Shown piece by piece: positions 46,045 through 59,014 of a stretch of DNA of 64,000 nt (its first letter is position 1; every line of letters begins with the position of its first letter). Under the pieces are notes generated by a model. It saw only the letters and a program-made list of their open reading frames with translations. It was not told the origin of the DNA and searched no databases. Source of the DNA: Cymodocea nodosa (lineage: Eukaryota > Streptophyta > Magnoliopsida > Alismatales > Cymodoceaceae); contig CM072335.1 of NCBI GenBank assembly GCA_036874045.1, forward strand, positions 14,900,001 to 14,964,000, in the 5' to 3' direction. The position numbers were made by a program, and so were the translations under genes.

Positions 46045-47043
46045 TGTTAGGGCAAGTAGTACAAGTGTGGAGTATGCCATAAGAAGTCTAGGTTCAATCG
46101 AAAGCTTGTTAACAGTAAGTATCCGATAGTTTTATATTTTTGGTAGGTTGCAGACCTAAGTATCTGAAAATAAAGGTTCAATCGGAGGCTTTGAGTTAAC
46201 TATCTGAAAGTTAGAAGATTTCAGAGAGTTACTGGCTGTAACTACCCGAAATGACTTAAAGGATGCTTAAGTGGACGTTTAGACAATTATGAAGCTAAGT
46301 ATCCGAAAGTCAGACACTTAAGTGGATCTTCGAATAGTTACAAAGCCAAGTATCCAGAAAGTAGTGACTTAAGTGGATCTTCAGATAGTTAGGTAGTAAC
46401 TATTCAAAATTCATAAGTTTTCGGAAGGTTATTGGCAGAACCTTCCAAAATGCCTAAAGAGACACTTAAGTGAGTTTTCAGATAGTTAAGATGTAACTAT
46501 CCAAAAGACATGCAGTTTTCGGAGAGTTTTCAGTAGAACCTTCCGAAAGGACAGAGAGAGAGAAGTGACTTTTCAGATAGTTAAGTCTGTAACTATCTGA
46601 AATACCGAATCTCTCTGGATAGTTAGCCTGCTACAGTACCGCCCATTTAGAAAGAAGATTCTCTTCGGATAGTTAAGTCTGTAACTATCTGAAATATTGC
46701 AGATTTCGGAAAGATAAGAAGATAAGGCTCTGATATTAAAAGTCTCTTCTCCGAAGCATTATTTCTCTACTGTAATGGCTTGTATGTAATTAAAGGTTTA
46801 TAAACCCTAAGTTGGGTAGTATATAAACCTTTATGATGTTGAAAAACATTGTAGTTGATTGTGTCGAAGCTCATAAAGGAACCCTCAACTCTCTATGGAC
46901 GATTACTGAACCATGTAAATCCTATTTCTTCTCTATATTATTTCTTCTCTTACTCTTCACTCCTAGCTTAGGTGAGTTTAGAGCTGAGTGTTTCAATATT
47001 GTGCTATAGAAGGTTAACTAAACGATCCATTCAAGTAACAACA
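46045..47043 (+). repeat. T 3' LTR
   Basis: 999 bp, TGTTAGGGCAAG to AAGTAACAACA. The U3 part (46130-46700) holds repeated ACTTAAGTGG and inverted AGATAGTTA / TAACTATCTGAA boxes. A TATA-like box is at 46820-46828. After it comes S-type LTR sequence (CTTGT is the expected duplication; its left copy is not in the window). Confidence 0.88.
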
Positions 47044-48480
47044 CTTGTCTGTATTGGATGTAAAATTATACTAAGTTAAATAACTAGTCATTTCGTTGCA
47101 TTAATTTCTCATTTAACTAAACATTAAGTTAACATGTATTTTTATTGAAAAACATGATATGTTTTAAAGTTATATTTTCTGTATCATGAACAGTGCACGT
47201 TTAGACAACTCGTTAAGTTAGAGTGTTATTTGTATAGAGATCACGTGAGAACTTGTTAAGTTAGAGGCTTAAAGGTTAAAATAGGTCACGTGAGAACTCG
47301 TTAAGTTAGTGAGTAAAAGAAGAGATGAACTCATTACATTAGTTTGTACACGTGGTGAATTAAAGGTTACGAATGTTATATTGTATCACGTGAGTTGCAC
47401 ATGTTTAACTCGTTAAGTTAACATAACTAAAGGTGTTGAGTTGCTATATTGAACACTAAGGCAATGCGTTAGGTTAATGTTATAAACTTAAGTTGTTATT
47501 TTTGCATGTGGTAAAATTTTTATTATAAAAACATTTGTTTATTACTAATTCATTGAGTTATCTGTAACACAATGAAGTTGGTTCGTTGAGTTATCGTAAC
47601 ACCACGAAGTTAGTTTGTTGAGTTAGCGTAACACCACGAACTTAGTTCGTTGAGTTAACTATAATACTTGTCACGTGAGTTGTCACATAAGGAACTCGTT
47701 AAGTTATATATGTACTTGTTTTACTCGTTTAGTTAATATTAACACAATGACTTATTATTACACTTGATGAAAAATTTTGGACGAGAAAGTTTATTTTGCA
47801 GGAAATTTTTTAGAGATCCAAGATTGATGATTAAAGAAAATTTGAAATGTAAATATAGGTCAGAACGTGTGTATTTTGATGGAGTAAGAGAATATGTGAA
47901 GAAGTGGAAGACTGGTAGTGATTAAACGTGGAGAATATGATGAAATGAAGATACAGTATAAAAGGCATAGAATTCTTGTTGATCAGTTATCCCTACACAC
48001 CAAACGAAAAATCTTTTCAGGGATCAGAAACACCCTTTAGGGAAAAGCTCTCAGGTGGAAGAAAATTCAGTGAAGTAGAAAAAGATAAGATTTATGTCAT
48101 TGAAGATCTGAAGTATTAGAAGAAAGCAAATTTGGTGAAGCAAAGAAAGTCAGATATTCGTTACTAAAGAATTGCTGAAGAAGAAAAAGAAGAAGAAGAA
48201 GAAGAAAGATTTCAAGTAGGGAGAAATGTTTTAAATTTCATAAATTAGTTTTCTTTGTTTGTAGTTATGAAATTGTATTGATGAAACATGATATCGATAT
48301 ATAATTATATCTACAATTTCTAAAGAGAATTGAATTGTATATTGTAATTGAAACCTTGAATAAAAATGATTTCATGAAAATAGTGTATCGACTTATTTTT
48401 GAGTTTTGAAGTTTTAATTATAATCGAAAATGTTGAAAAACACAATTCACCCTCCTCTTGTGTAGCCATACGATCCTACA
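47044..48480 (+). repeat. S2 5' LTR remnant
   Basis: It aligns with S1 10367-11806. The first ~125 bp is displaced by T. It carries CTCGTTAAGTTA boxes, CACGTG motifs, a block of TCGTTGAGTTA / TAACACCACGAA pairs (47550-47671) and a TATA-like run at 47705-47712. It ends CCTACA. Confidence 0.85.
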
Positions 48481-48482
48481 AG

Positions 48483-48498
48483 TGGTATTAAAGCTTTG
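48483..48498 (+). other. S2 primer-binding site
   Basis: TGGTATTAAAGCTTTG follows the LTR, a degenerate initiator-Met PBS. The S copy has TGGTATTAGA. Confidence 0.6.
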
Positions 48499-48680
48499 TT
48501 AATAATCTTTGATATAAAATCGATACCAACTTATTTAATATCATTACCTATTCTACCTTCCTTGTTTTTAAATAGAAATTAATATCTGAGCATACGTTTA
48601 ACTTTCTTGATTTAAGGCTCAAGTTGTTTTAAAGTGTTTAAACTATTCAAAATCAAATCGGTTGAAAAATCTAAGGTAAG

Positions 48681-50646
48681 ATGGCTATTGGAAATGGTAA
48701 TTTTTCTTTGTATGAAGGTCAAAATTTTAATCGTCCTCTTTTATTTGATGGAATACATTTTGAATATTGGAAATATAGGATGACAGTATTTCTTCAAAAT
48801 ATAGATCATAAGTTGTGGTTCATGATTTCTAAACCATATACTCCATTAACTACCCCTTATAATACTTGGACAATTACTGAAAAAGAAAATGAAACTCTGA
48901 ATGCTAAAGGCTTAAATATTTATTTTGTGTAGTGAGTTATGAATAGTTCAGTAAAGTGTTGGTATATAAATCTGCTTATGAGGTGTGGCATGCAATAGAA
49001 GTTTCACATGAAGGTACTTCTCAAGTTAAAGAGACTAAGATAAACATGTTAATTCATAAGTATGAACTCTTTAAGATGCATGAAGACGAAAGTATTTCTA
49101 AGATGTTTTCGAGATTTCTTGATATCATAAACTCTTTAAAATGTTTAGGAAAGAATTTTGAACAGAAGGATTTGGTGAGGAAAATTCTCAAATCCCTAAG
49201 TTCTAAATGGTCTTAGAAAGTGACATCAATTGAGGAATCACGAGATTTAAATGTTTATACTATAAATGAATTTATAGGAAATTTAACAGCTTATGAAGTT
49301 CAATTAAATGAATCACTAAGTCACAACAAACTAAAAATGAAGAAAGAAATAGCCTTCGAAATTAATTTAGATTCTGAAATATCTACTGATTCTGACGAGG
49401 ATTTGATTTTGCTAACTAGGAAATTGAAGAAAGCATGGAAAGCTAAGAAACAACAAAAGAACAGAAATGATAAACCCTCAATGTCAAAATCACTAAATGA
49501 CAAGAATTCTTCATCCAGAAAGTATGTATGTTAGAATTGCAAGAAACCTGGACATCTTTCTCCAGATTGTCCTATAAGGAAAAATGAAAAGCATAGTAGG
49601 ACAAATTAGAAGAAGATGACTTAGAAAAATCAGAAAAAGTTTTACAAGAAAAAGGCTTTGAAGGTCACTTGGGATGACACGTCAAAAGAGTCTGAATCTA
49701 AGGAATCATCATCAAAATCTTCACATTCAGAAGAAGAACAAAAGTTAGAAGATGTTGCTCATGTGTGCTTCATGGTAGATGAGTCTGAGGTAATATTTGA
49801 TCTTGAAAGTCATTCAGATTTTGACTTTGATGAATTATTATGTGCTTATCATGCATTATTACAAAACTTAAAGTTTATAAACTGGAAAATAAGAATATTA
49901 GAAACTCTTTGTCCATTTTGGAAGAAGAAAATTGTTTACTGTCTACTACTTTAGAAAAGTTTAAATGTGATAATGAAAATCATGTTAGAGATTTGCTTAA
50001 ATTTAGATTTAATGAATGTGTCTTGCATGAACAAATACAGAATACAAATGTTGAAAAATTAAAAATAGAATCTGAAAATGAAATGTTGAGAAAGAATATA
50101 AATGATCTTGAGTTAGAAATTGATAGATTAAAAATGAGAGAGCTAGATTTAAATTCTACCATTGAGAAATGGAATTTAAGTCAAAATAAGTTAGACAAAC
50201 TAACTAGTACCCCTATGGTGTCATATAAATTTGGCTTTGGATTTAATTATCCTGAATATTCTAAATCTCAAGCCAATAAAGGATTTATTAGTTGCAGTTC
50301 AAGTAAATCTAAGACTAAAATTCCTTTTATTATGAAATAAGGTAATAAATACGTAGAAGTAGGTAATTTAAGGGATGAATCATGTAGTAATAATATAAAC
50401 CAATGTGATTTATCTAAATGTACTTCTAACATGACTATCAATGTTTCTAAAAATCTTGTTTGTTGTTTGGAAATTTAGTCACTAATGTTTCAAAAATGTC
50501 AAACAATCATAGTAAATTGAAAATTCAGAAATCTGAGCATGAAATTCAAAACTTTGGTATTAGACCAATTACTCATTCTGCATGTTCTTTATTTGAAAAT
50601 TCTTGTGTAGAAAAAGATTTTGTATATACTAAAAATTCAAATACAA
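48681..50646 (+). pseudogene. gag: S2 gag, 5' portion
   Basis: ATG at 48681 (MAIGNGNFSLYEGQNFNRPL). The capsid core matches S. The zinc knuckle near 49530-49570 reads C-stop-NCKKPGHLSPDC, so the second position is a stop. An acidic Ser-rich patch and a long heptad-rich region (49840-50340) follow, including CDNENHVRDLLKFRFNECVL. Several frameshifts (near 48930, 49850, 50440) and stops are present. Reading ends at NSN/T where S3 enters. Confidence 0.8.
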
Positions 50647-51835
50647 TGTTAGGAATTTTGTTTGGATGATATATGCTTTATTAAAGTTTTTAAATAAGTC
50701 TAAATAATATTCTCTAAGTATACTAGTTAATAGATTATTAGAAAGTTTCATTTTTATGTCGAATAAGTTAAAGTTTTCTAAAGAGTTAGATTTTCGATAG
50801 TTAAACTTTCAGATAATTAACATTTCATTTTGTCGAATAGTTTATGTTAAAAAACTCATATAGTTAAGTTATCTACACGTGTGTTTTTAATGTTTTAAGT
50901 TGTCACGTGTTTTCCATGTGCGTTCGGTAATGAAAATCGAATAGTTAGATAACTGTTCGAGTTTTTATATGCATAGATAGATAAGTCTTCGAGTTTTATA
51001 AAATGACTAACGAATAGATAAGTTTGCTATGTTTAGTCACGTGTTTTACAGGTGCAAAAACTGAAAGAGTTACATATAAGTATTCAAGTTTTTACAGGAC
51101 TTAAAGGATAAGTGTTCAACTAAATCGAAGACTTAGAAGATATTCTACAAGACTCTAGGAAAATAAAGTTTCATTGAATCTACGAGTGGAGATCGTGGAA
51201 ATTCGAAATGATAGTAGAGAAAGTGGAAACTCAAAAAGATAATAATTTGGATTAAAGAAAAAATTAGTACGTGGATTATGGATTAAGTGGATGAACATGT
51301 TGAACGTGAAGACATAGTTCAACTACTAATAAAGAGTACGAGCTACATTACAACAGAGGATCCCAATCTCAAAAACCAAGTCTGAATATTCAATCTGGAT
51401 CCCTAATTGAAAAGTTAAGTTTGAATATTCATATTCTGAAAAATTCTCCAACATTAGAAGAAATTCGAAATTCCAAGCAATTTTAGAAAATAAGCTGCAA
51501 ACGTAAGAAGTCTGAAAATTCGACAATTGGAGAAGAAGAGATATAGAAGTTGAGCAAAGAGAAGGAAAGAAGCTGTGTGCATAAAGATTAGGTTTTATAT
51601 AATTCGAAATTAGTTTTGAATAAGAACTTCATTTTTCTATTTGAATTGTATATTGAACACTACTGTATCAAAACCTTCAAGAAGTGAATTGAGCTGAAAA
51701 GATATTGTAAATTCTGTCTTTAAATAAAGAATAGAATTTCATTTACAAGTGTTTTGTGCTCTTGTTTTATCTGCTGATATTTTAATTACTAAAGACACAA
51801 TTCACCCCCTCTCTTGTGATACAGATGACCCTACA
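50647..51835 (+). repeat. S3 5' LTR
   Basis: TGTTAGGAATTTTG to CCCTACA. The box type here is CGAATAGTTA / TAACTGTTCGAG (e.g. near 50937-50965), with CACGTG motifs (50876-50915), and differs from the S type. Confidence 0.92.
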
Positions 51836-51836
51836 A

Positions 51837-51849
51837 CTGGTATTAGAGC
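51837..51849 (+). other. S3 primer-binding site
   Basis: CTGGTATTAGAGC follows the LTR. One change from the initiator-Met type. Confidence 0.75.
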
Positions 51850-51930
51850 ACTTTATCTTAATTAAGAGCTTTTATTTCTCTATTTAGGAATTGGTTTTTC
51901 CTATCATTTACTTAGGATCATCTGTTTAAA

Positions 51931-53600
51931 ATGGATAATACTGAAATCCTAGTTATGATTGAGGGACAGACCACTAATCGTCCTCCTATGTTTGAAGGTA
52001 GCAATAATGGCTACTGGAAATATAGGATGAAAATATTCTTTTAGTCAATTGATTTCAAACTATGGCATATAATTAGCAATCCTATAGTGTTAGTTACAAC
52101 TCCATATGATACTTGGACTTTTGATGAAAAGGAGCGAATGACACTGAATGCTAAAGGTTTAAACATCCTTTTTTGTGCTTTATCTCATGATCAATTTAAT
52201 AAAGTTTCTGCATATCAAACTGCATATGAGATATGGCATGCATTAGAAGTTGCTAACGAAGGTACTAACCAGGTCAAGGAATCTAAGATTAATATGTTAG
52301 TACATAAATATGAGCTTTTTAAAATGTACGAAAATGAATGTATCTCTAACATGTTTTCCCGTTTTCTTGAGATTGTAAATTCATTAAAATCTTTAGGCAA
52401 GAAATTCGAGGAAAAAGACTTGGTAAGAAAGATCCTTAGATCTTTAACTAAAATTTGGGCTCAAAAGACAACATCTATTGAAGAGTCCAAAGATTTAAAT
52501 ATATATACTCTTGATGGTCTCATAGGAAATCTGACAGCCTATGATGTACAACATTTAGATCCAAAAGGGAAAAATCCTAGAAGGGATCTAGCTTTTGTGG
52601 CTGATAAAGTCTCAAAAGTCACTAGTGATTCTAACGATGATTTACTATTGTTGACTAGAAAATTTAGAAATCTGTTGAAGAAACGTAGGAACTTCAGGTC
52701 AGCAAAGACATCTGGAGATATGGAGAAGAAGTCATTCACGAAAGATAAAAGCATATGCTACAAGTGCAACAGATCGGGTCACTTTCAAACTGATTGTCCG
52801 CTCAACAAAGATAAGAAGAATTCGTAGAGGAATTTTAGGAATAAGAAATTCAGAAAGAGAATGGCACTTAAAGTGACATGGGATGACTCTTCAGCTTCAC
52901 AAAGTGAAGAAACAAAGGATTCAACATCAGACAATGAATCCTCATCAACATCAGATTCAGAAGAAAATCTAGCAAACGTATGCTTCATGGAAAAATCTAG
53001 TGAGGTATCCTCTGATCAAAATGCTAACTTTGATAGTTATGATGGATTACTTGTTGAATACAATAGACTGGCCAAAAAATATAAGAAAGTAAAAATAGAA
53101 AGAAAGAACATTAGGAAAATGCTAGATGAATCTGAGAAAAAGATTGATTTTCTGAACTCTACGTTGAATAAATTTAAAGAAGAAAATCAAAGGCATGCAT
53201 AGGAAATTTTAAAGTTTACTACAATAGAAAGAAAATTGCATGCTAATTGTGAAAATTTAATTACTGATAAGAAGAAAATGATCTGTGAAATTAAAAAACT
53301 AGAACTGACTATTACTGATTTAAATTCAGAAATTGATATGTTAAAGAGTAAGGTCTACAATCAAAAGGCTATATTAAGTAAATGGAATAATAGTCAAACT
53401 ATAACAAATGAACGTAGTAGTAAAATATCAATTATAGAAAAACATGGTATTAGTTTACACGATGCATCTTCTGAAAATGATATATTGCATGATGGTATTG
53501 CTAAAAAATGTCTTTATTTCCAGTAGTAAGAGAAAAACTATTCCGTGTGTAATTAAAAAGGGAAATAAATATGTGTAAATTGATAAAATGCAGCATATAA
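51931..53600 (+). pseudogene. gag: S3 gag with coiled-coil extension
   Basis: ATG at 51931. It has RPPMFEGSNNGYWKYRM, AKGLNILFCALSHDQFNKVS, NEGTNQVKESKINMLVHKYE and a full zinc knuckle CYKCNRSGHFQTDC near 52757. The acidic Ser-rich patch (52905-52970) and a heptad-rich stretch (53040-53400) complete a Sirevirus-type Gag. One frame is kept from 51931 to about 53526 with stops near 52041, 52827 and 53202. A frameshift follows near 53580. Confidence 0.85.
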
Positions 53601-56600
53601 ATAATAGCACACGATGCAAGAATGTCAAAAGAAATTTTCAAAAAAATCAAGCTAAGTCATTTGAGAATTTTAATATTTTTGATCAGTTTTCTTCATATTT
53701 AAAACGTATTGGATATTGGGATCAGCAATCAAATAATGTCAGAAATGAAAATTTCAACTTTGGTTTACATAGAGATAAATATTTTCATAATTATAATAAT
53801 AAGAAAAATAAACGCAAGAATAATTATCAGAAAATAGATAACTTGAAGTTTAAAAATATTGATTATTCTGATATGACTCTCTCTAAAATTCTTGGACCCA
53901 CTCAAAAATGGGTTCTAAGAGATAAAATCTCTTCTTAACTATTTTGTAGGTATACAAATCAAAATGGATAATAGACAGTGGAGCATCCAACCACATGACT
54001 GGAGATATACGATTACTTATAGAAATAACAAAAACCAAGAACAGACAAGTTATCTTTGGAAATAAAAGCAAAACAAATATCCTTGGGTCTTGCAAGGTTC
54101 AGGTAATTGAGAAATGCTTTATAAATGATGTCTTATTAGTGGAAAACTTAGGTTTTAATCTATTGAGTGATCTTGTTTTAATGAAGTTTTACAAAGTAAT
54201 TTTTGAAAAACAATTCCTGTAAAATTATGGACATGTCTACAAACAAAATTTTATTCACTACATACAAGAAATGATCTGTTTGTATTCTGAATTTGCCTTC
54301 TAATATTATTAAAGACAATGCTTGCTTAATTGCAAAATCAGATGAAGTTATTTTATGGCATAGAAGGCTAGGACACTCAAACTTAAAATTATTACAAAAG
54401 CTGTCTAAAAAGAATCTAGTTAGAGGTTTACCTAGTATTAAGTACTCGAAAGAGTTTATGTGTGATGCATGTCAACTAGGTAAATTACATAAAACATCCT
54501 TTAAAAGTTTAAATGAAATAATAAGCAAAAGAGTATTAGAATTAGTGCATATGGATTTATTTGGACCTACTAGTACAACTAGTCTAGGAGGTAAACATTA
54601 TGCCTTTGTACTTGTTGATGACAATTCTAGATTTACTTGGGTCTATTTTCTAGCTAATAAAACTGAAGTTTTTGAAATATTTAAGATATTCTGTAATAAA
54701 GTTCAAAATGAGCAAAATGTTAAAAATCAAAAACTTAGGAGTGATCATGATACAGAATTTGATAATGATCAAATGGACACCTTTTGTGAAGAATTAGGCA
54801 TAGATCATAGGTACTCATTTCCAAGAACTACTTCACAAAATGGGATAATAGAATATAAAAACAGATCACTTCAGGAAATGTCCAGAACCATGTTAAATGA
54901 GAATAAGTTACCCCTATCTCTCTGGGTAGAAGTAGTTCATACAACATGCTATGTTATAAATAGAGTACATCTAAGACCAATTTTAGGTAAAACTCCTTAT
55001 GAGATATGGTATAACAGGGTTCCTAAAATAAGTTATTTAAAACCCTTTGGGTGTAAGTGTTTTATTTTAAACACTAAGGAACGAAGAGACAAATTTAGAG
55101 CCAAATCAAATGAGGGTATTTTTGTTGATTATTCCATTAGAAGTAAGGCATATAGAGTTTTTAACAAATCAACAAAAACCATTGAGGAAACCCTACGTAT
55201 GAAATTTCATGAAAATTCTCATTTGGATGTTGGACATGTTGAAAACTTTGATTCAGAAATTCTCCCATAAATGGTACCAAATGATGTTGACCGAGAAATT
55301 GAGAGATTATCTAACGGAATAAGAAATATAAACTTGAATGATGAAAATTTAGAAGAACATAATGTCATACCTATAGAAAATATGGAACAACATAGAAATT
55401 GGCATTATGCTTCATCTCATCCTATTGATCAGATAATAGGCGATCCTAATCAAGGAGTTAGGACTAGGTCATCAGTAGTCAACATTTGTGGTGCTTATTC
55501 ATTTGTTTCTTTACTAGAACCTAAGAAAATTGAAGATACCTTAGAAGATGAATTTTGGTATTTAGCTATGCAAGATGAGCTAAATCAATTTTTAAGAAAT
55601 GAGGTATGGGATCTAGTTCCACCACTTGAAAATCAGTCCATAATAGGAACAAGGTGGGTATTTAGAAACAAAGTAGATTAAGATGGATATATAGTTAAAA
55701 ATAAAGCTAGATTAGTTGCTCAAGGTTACAAGCAAGAGGAAGGAATTGACTATGATGAAACATTTGCTCCTATTGCTAGACTAGAATCAATACAAATTTT
55801 GTTAGCATATGCTTGTTATATGGATTTCAAATTATATCAAATGGATGTTAAGACTGCTTTTTTAAATGGATATGCTTGTGATAAAAGAAGAAGTTTATGT
55901 AAAACAACCTCCAGGTTTTGAAAATTTAAAACATCCTGAGTATGTTTATAAGCTTAAGAAGGCATTATATGGCCTTAAACAAGCCCCTAGGTCTTGGTAT
56001 GAGAGATTATCTAAATTTCTTATGGAAAAATGGTATTCTATGGGAAAGGTAGATCACACTCTTTTTATTAAGAAGATCGAAAAAGATATATTGGTAGTTT
56101 AAATCTATGTAGATGACATCATATTTGGAGAAACAAATGATAAATTAGTTGAGTCCTTTTCGAAAGACATGACTAATCAATTTGAAATGAGTATGATGGG
56201 TGAACTATCATTTTTTCTAGGCTTACAAATTAAGCAATTAGATCAGAGTACTTTTATTTCACAAGAAAAATATACTAAAGATTTATTAAAGAGGTTTGGT
56301 TTAGACAACACTAAAACAAAGAATACATCAATGAGTACTATCACCAAGTTGGATAAAGATGACTCTAGAAAAACTGTAGATGTATAACAATATAGAAGTA
56401 TGATTGGTTCATTACTTTATTTAACAGCTAGCCGACCATATATTATGTTTAGTGTGTGTAATTGTGCTAGATATCAATCTAATCCTAAGGAATCACACCT
56501 CTTTACTGTTAAATGAATTTTTAAATATCTGTTAGGAACCATCAATTTCGGACTATTTTACTTTAAACACAGTTCTTTAAATTTAGTAGGTTATAGTGAT

Positions 56601-57056
56601 GCTGATTTCGCAGGATGTAAGTCTGAAAGAAAAATCACTAGTGGCACTTGTTAATTATTAGGAAATTCTTTAATGTCATTGTTTAGCAAAAAGCAAAATT
56701 GTGTAGCATTATCTACAACTGAAGCTGAATATATAGCTGCTGCACTTTGATGTGCTCAAATCTTGTGGATCAAACAAACTTTAAAAGATTTTAATTTAGA
56801 CTATGAACCAACTAAAATTTTCTGTGATAATAGTTCTGTAATAAGTTTGTCTAAAAATCCTGTCTTACATTCATGAGCTAAACATATAGAAGTTCGACAT
56901 CATTTTCTAAGGTATAATGTTATAAAAGGAAAAATAGTACTAAATTTTGTTTCTACCACAGAACAATTAGCAGATTTATTTACAAAACCCTTAGATGAAA
57001 ATACCTTTTCAAAATTACAATTAGAACTTGGTATCTATAGGTTATCTGATGTTTAA
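53601..57056 (+). pseudogene. pol: S3 pol: protease, integrase, reverse transcriptase, RNase H
   Basis: Protease: WIIDSGASNHMTGD near 53970. Integrase zinc finger LWHRRLGHSNLKLLQKLS to CDACQLGK, then the DDE residues in LVHMDLFGPTS, RSDHDTEFDND (usual GGEF changed to DTEF) and [53 protein letters not shown] (a stop sits two codons before). RNase H: YSDADFAGCKSERK and LSTTEAEYIAA. It ends at TAA 57054-57056. Frameshifts near 54280 and 55870 (about 7 extra bases) and many stops make it non-functional. Confidence 0.88.
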
Positions 57057-58202
57057 ATTGTCTTGTTCATTGCATTTTAGTTTGTTAAAAAGGTAATTTT
57101 AGAATTTAATTTCTTTATTATTAAAAAAAAACAAAAAACAAAAAAATTTATTTTCGAATTACCGATTTCTAGTAGTTAAGAATTTATGAAATTCAGATTT
57201 TTATTGAAGTCAATTTATTTAAGAAGAATTCAGAAAAGATTACTTAAGGAAAGTTAATTTGATTCAATGTGAGTGCCAACTGTATTTTTGTTACTTATGT
57301 ATATGCTATTACAGATATTTTAACAAGAAAATACAAAGAAAGTATGTACTTTTTATTAAAGGAAAGTTATTAACATTCTATTAGAAAGATTAAGTCTTGC
57401 GGTTGCCTCTAATTTAATTTACTGTCTTGTTTTATTTCTTTTTTGTTTGCAATTACTTGAGTAATTAAGTTTGTTGGGGGATCTTAAACCTTAGTCACTT
57501 AAACCAACTAGTTTGGAATGTGTTGACTGAAAACTCATTTTGCAAGTAATTCAGATTATATTTAAAAAAAAAAAATTATAATTTTTTTTTTTACCTATTC
57601 TCACTTGTCATTGAATAATTGGTTATTTTTCTCCTAAGCAAGAGATTATGATCACATAAAAAGATGATATTGTGGGAGGTAATACATAAAATATATGAAT
57701 ATAAAATAAAAATAGGGCAATGTACTCAAGCTTAATTTATTTTCAAGGTGTTATAACAATCCTGCCATAATCTATGCATATAATTTTTATTATTTTTCCT
57801 TGTTATTATCTACTCTTTACACATAATGTACGATATTTATTTTCTTAAGTTCGTGTACTCATTATTGAATTCTTTTAAGTTCCTGAAGGTATATCTCTAT
57901 GAATTATCTTTTGTAAACTGAATAAGATAAAAGCCAAAAAGTCTAAATTTTTAAATCTACTACTTATTTTTGTATTTACTTAATATTTAAAAAAAAAAAT
58001 AATAGAGAGACTCAAATCTATTTAAGGCTTAGTAACCAACTTAAGTAAGCTATTTGACCTTTTAATGCCAAATCTGTAAGGGCCTGACAACCTAGTTTAA
58101 GTACGCCATAGATTCTTTAGACTACATTTATGTAGGAGGAGCAATTTCTCATATAATAATTCAACTATTATATGTTTTCATGAAAGAATCTGCATAATTT
58201 CA
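57057..58202 (+). other. S3 spacer after pol
   Basis: AT-rich, no ORF. It has A/T homopolymer runs (57122-57148, 57559-57595) and a PPT-like TGTAGGAGGAGCAA (58131-58144), matching the place of 6946-6959 in S1. Confidence 0.5.
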
Positions 58203-58520
58203 GGAAATTAACATTAATTCAGTACATTTCTGAACTGTCGATGTCATACAAGTTTTTTTTAATTCTTAAGTATCTGAATTTTTTGTGATTTCAGAAGACT
58301 ATATTGTATATATCGGACAATTATGTTTTAAACGATCAATAGAATATTTTATTATTTCTTGAAGTACATGTGTTGAAGCCTAAATGCATATCTTAAGTGA
58401 ATATTCGGTAAGTTATCTAGTAACTCTTCTAAATGCATCTAAGCATTGGATAGTTAGGTTTATAAGTATCCAAAAATATCTAAACACCTTAAGTTAGAAT
58501 TATGCACATGTTGAATTTCA
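58203..58520 (+). repeat. Segment similar to the gypsy LTR inside the S3 spacer
   Basis: Runs such as AATTCAGTACATTTCTGAAC, AATATTTTATTATTTC and TGCATCTAAGCATTGGATAG follow the order of the G2 LTR (about 2267-2880), with internal gaps. It is diverged. It may be a fossil gypsy LTR or a shared regulatory module. Confidence 0.5.
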
Positions 58521-59014
58521 TTGCTTTATTATGTCTCAGTTGAAACTCAAACAGTTATGTTTAACTTTTCAACTTTCACACTTATCAATCCGAGAAACTC
58601 GAACAGTTAATTTAATATTCTTATATTTTTTTGAAAGACTTAATCTCTAACAATAACTATTCTTGTTTGTCATATAGTTATGTGCTTTACTGCTTACAAA
58701 ATTCGAATAGTTATCATAAGTCTTCAAGTTTTCTCACTTTTCACTTAGCCTAAAGTTATTTTCTTTACACGAATAGTTACACTAAGTATTTTGCTTTTGT
58801 CGGTTGTAAAACTCATATAGTTATTGTAAGCACTCGAGTTATTTATCAATAATGGATCTTATATTTATGATTTCAATGATTGAATCCGTTTATAAACTCG
58901 AAGAGTTATAAATGTTTTACTAACAACCTTTCGTGTTTCTACCTTAGTAAAACCCTTGTTTCACAATCTTTACTTCCACTAAGTTCTACAGTGCACAACG
59001 AAGATTAATCGACA
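58521..59014 (+). promoter_or_regulatory. Putative internal promoter of the S3 third ORF
   Basis: It contains repeated CGAA(C/T)AGTT(A) and CGAGTT half-sites (58606-58618, 58691-58725, 58780-58790, 58813-58838, 58899-58909). The last box, CGAAGAGTTA, overlaps a TATA-like TTATAAAT (58907-58914), about 105 bp before the ATG. The box type matches the S3 LTR rather than S1. Confidence 0.5.

Larger units (their letters stand above)
22062..47043 (+). mobile_element. T: Tork/Tnt1-like Ty1/copia retrotransposon, split by C and S
   Basis: Pieces: LTR 22062-22477 and 30315-30660, PBS and gag to 31429, then pol and 3' LTR 42740-47043. Joining the pieces in concept keeps one gag-pol frame. C occupies the 5' LTR and S the gag. 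The first ~102 bp of the 5' LTR, compared with 46045-46146, is missing because G1 sits there. T itself interrupts the S2 5' LTR. Confidence 0.85.

Noticed and set aside
57559-57595. Poly-A/poly-T run as a LINE or SINE tail
   Set aside because: No LINE or SINE body or flanking duplication is seen; it is inside the S3 spacer.
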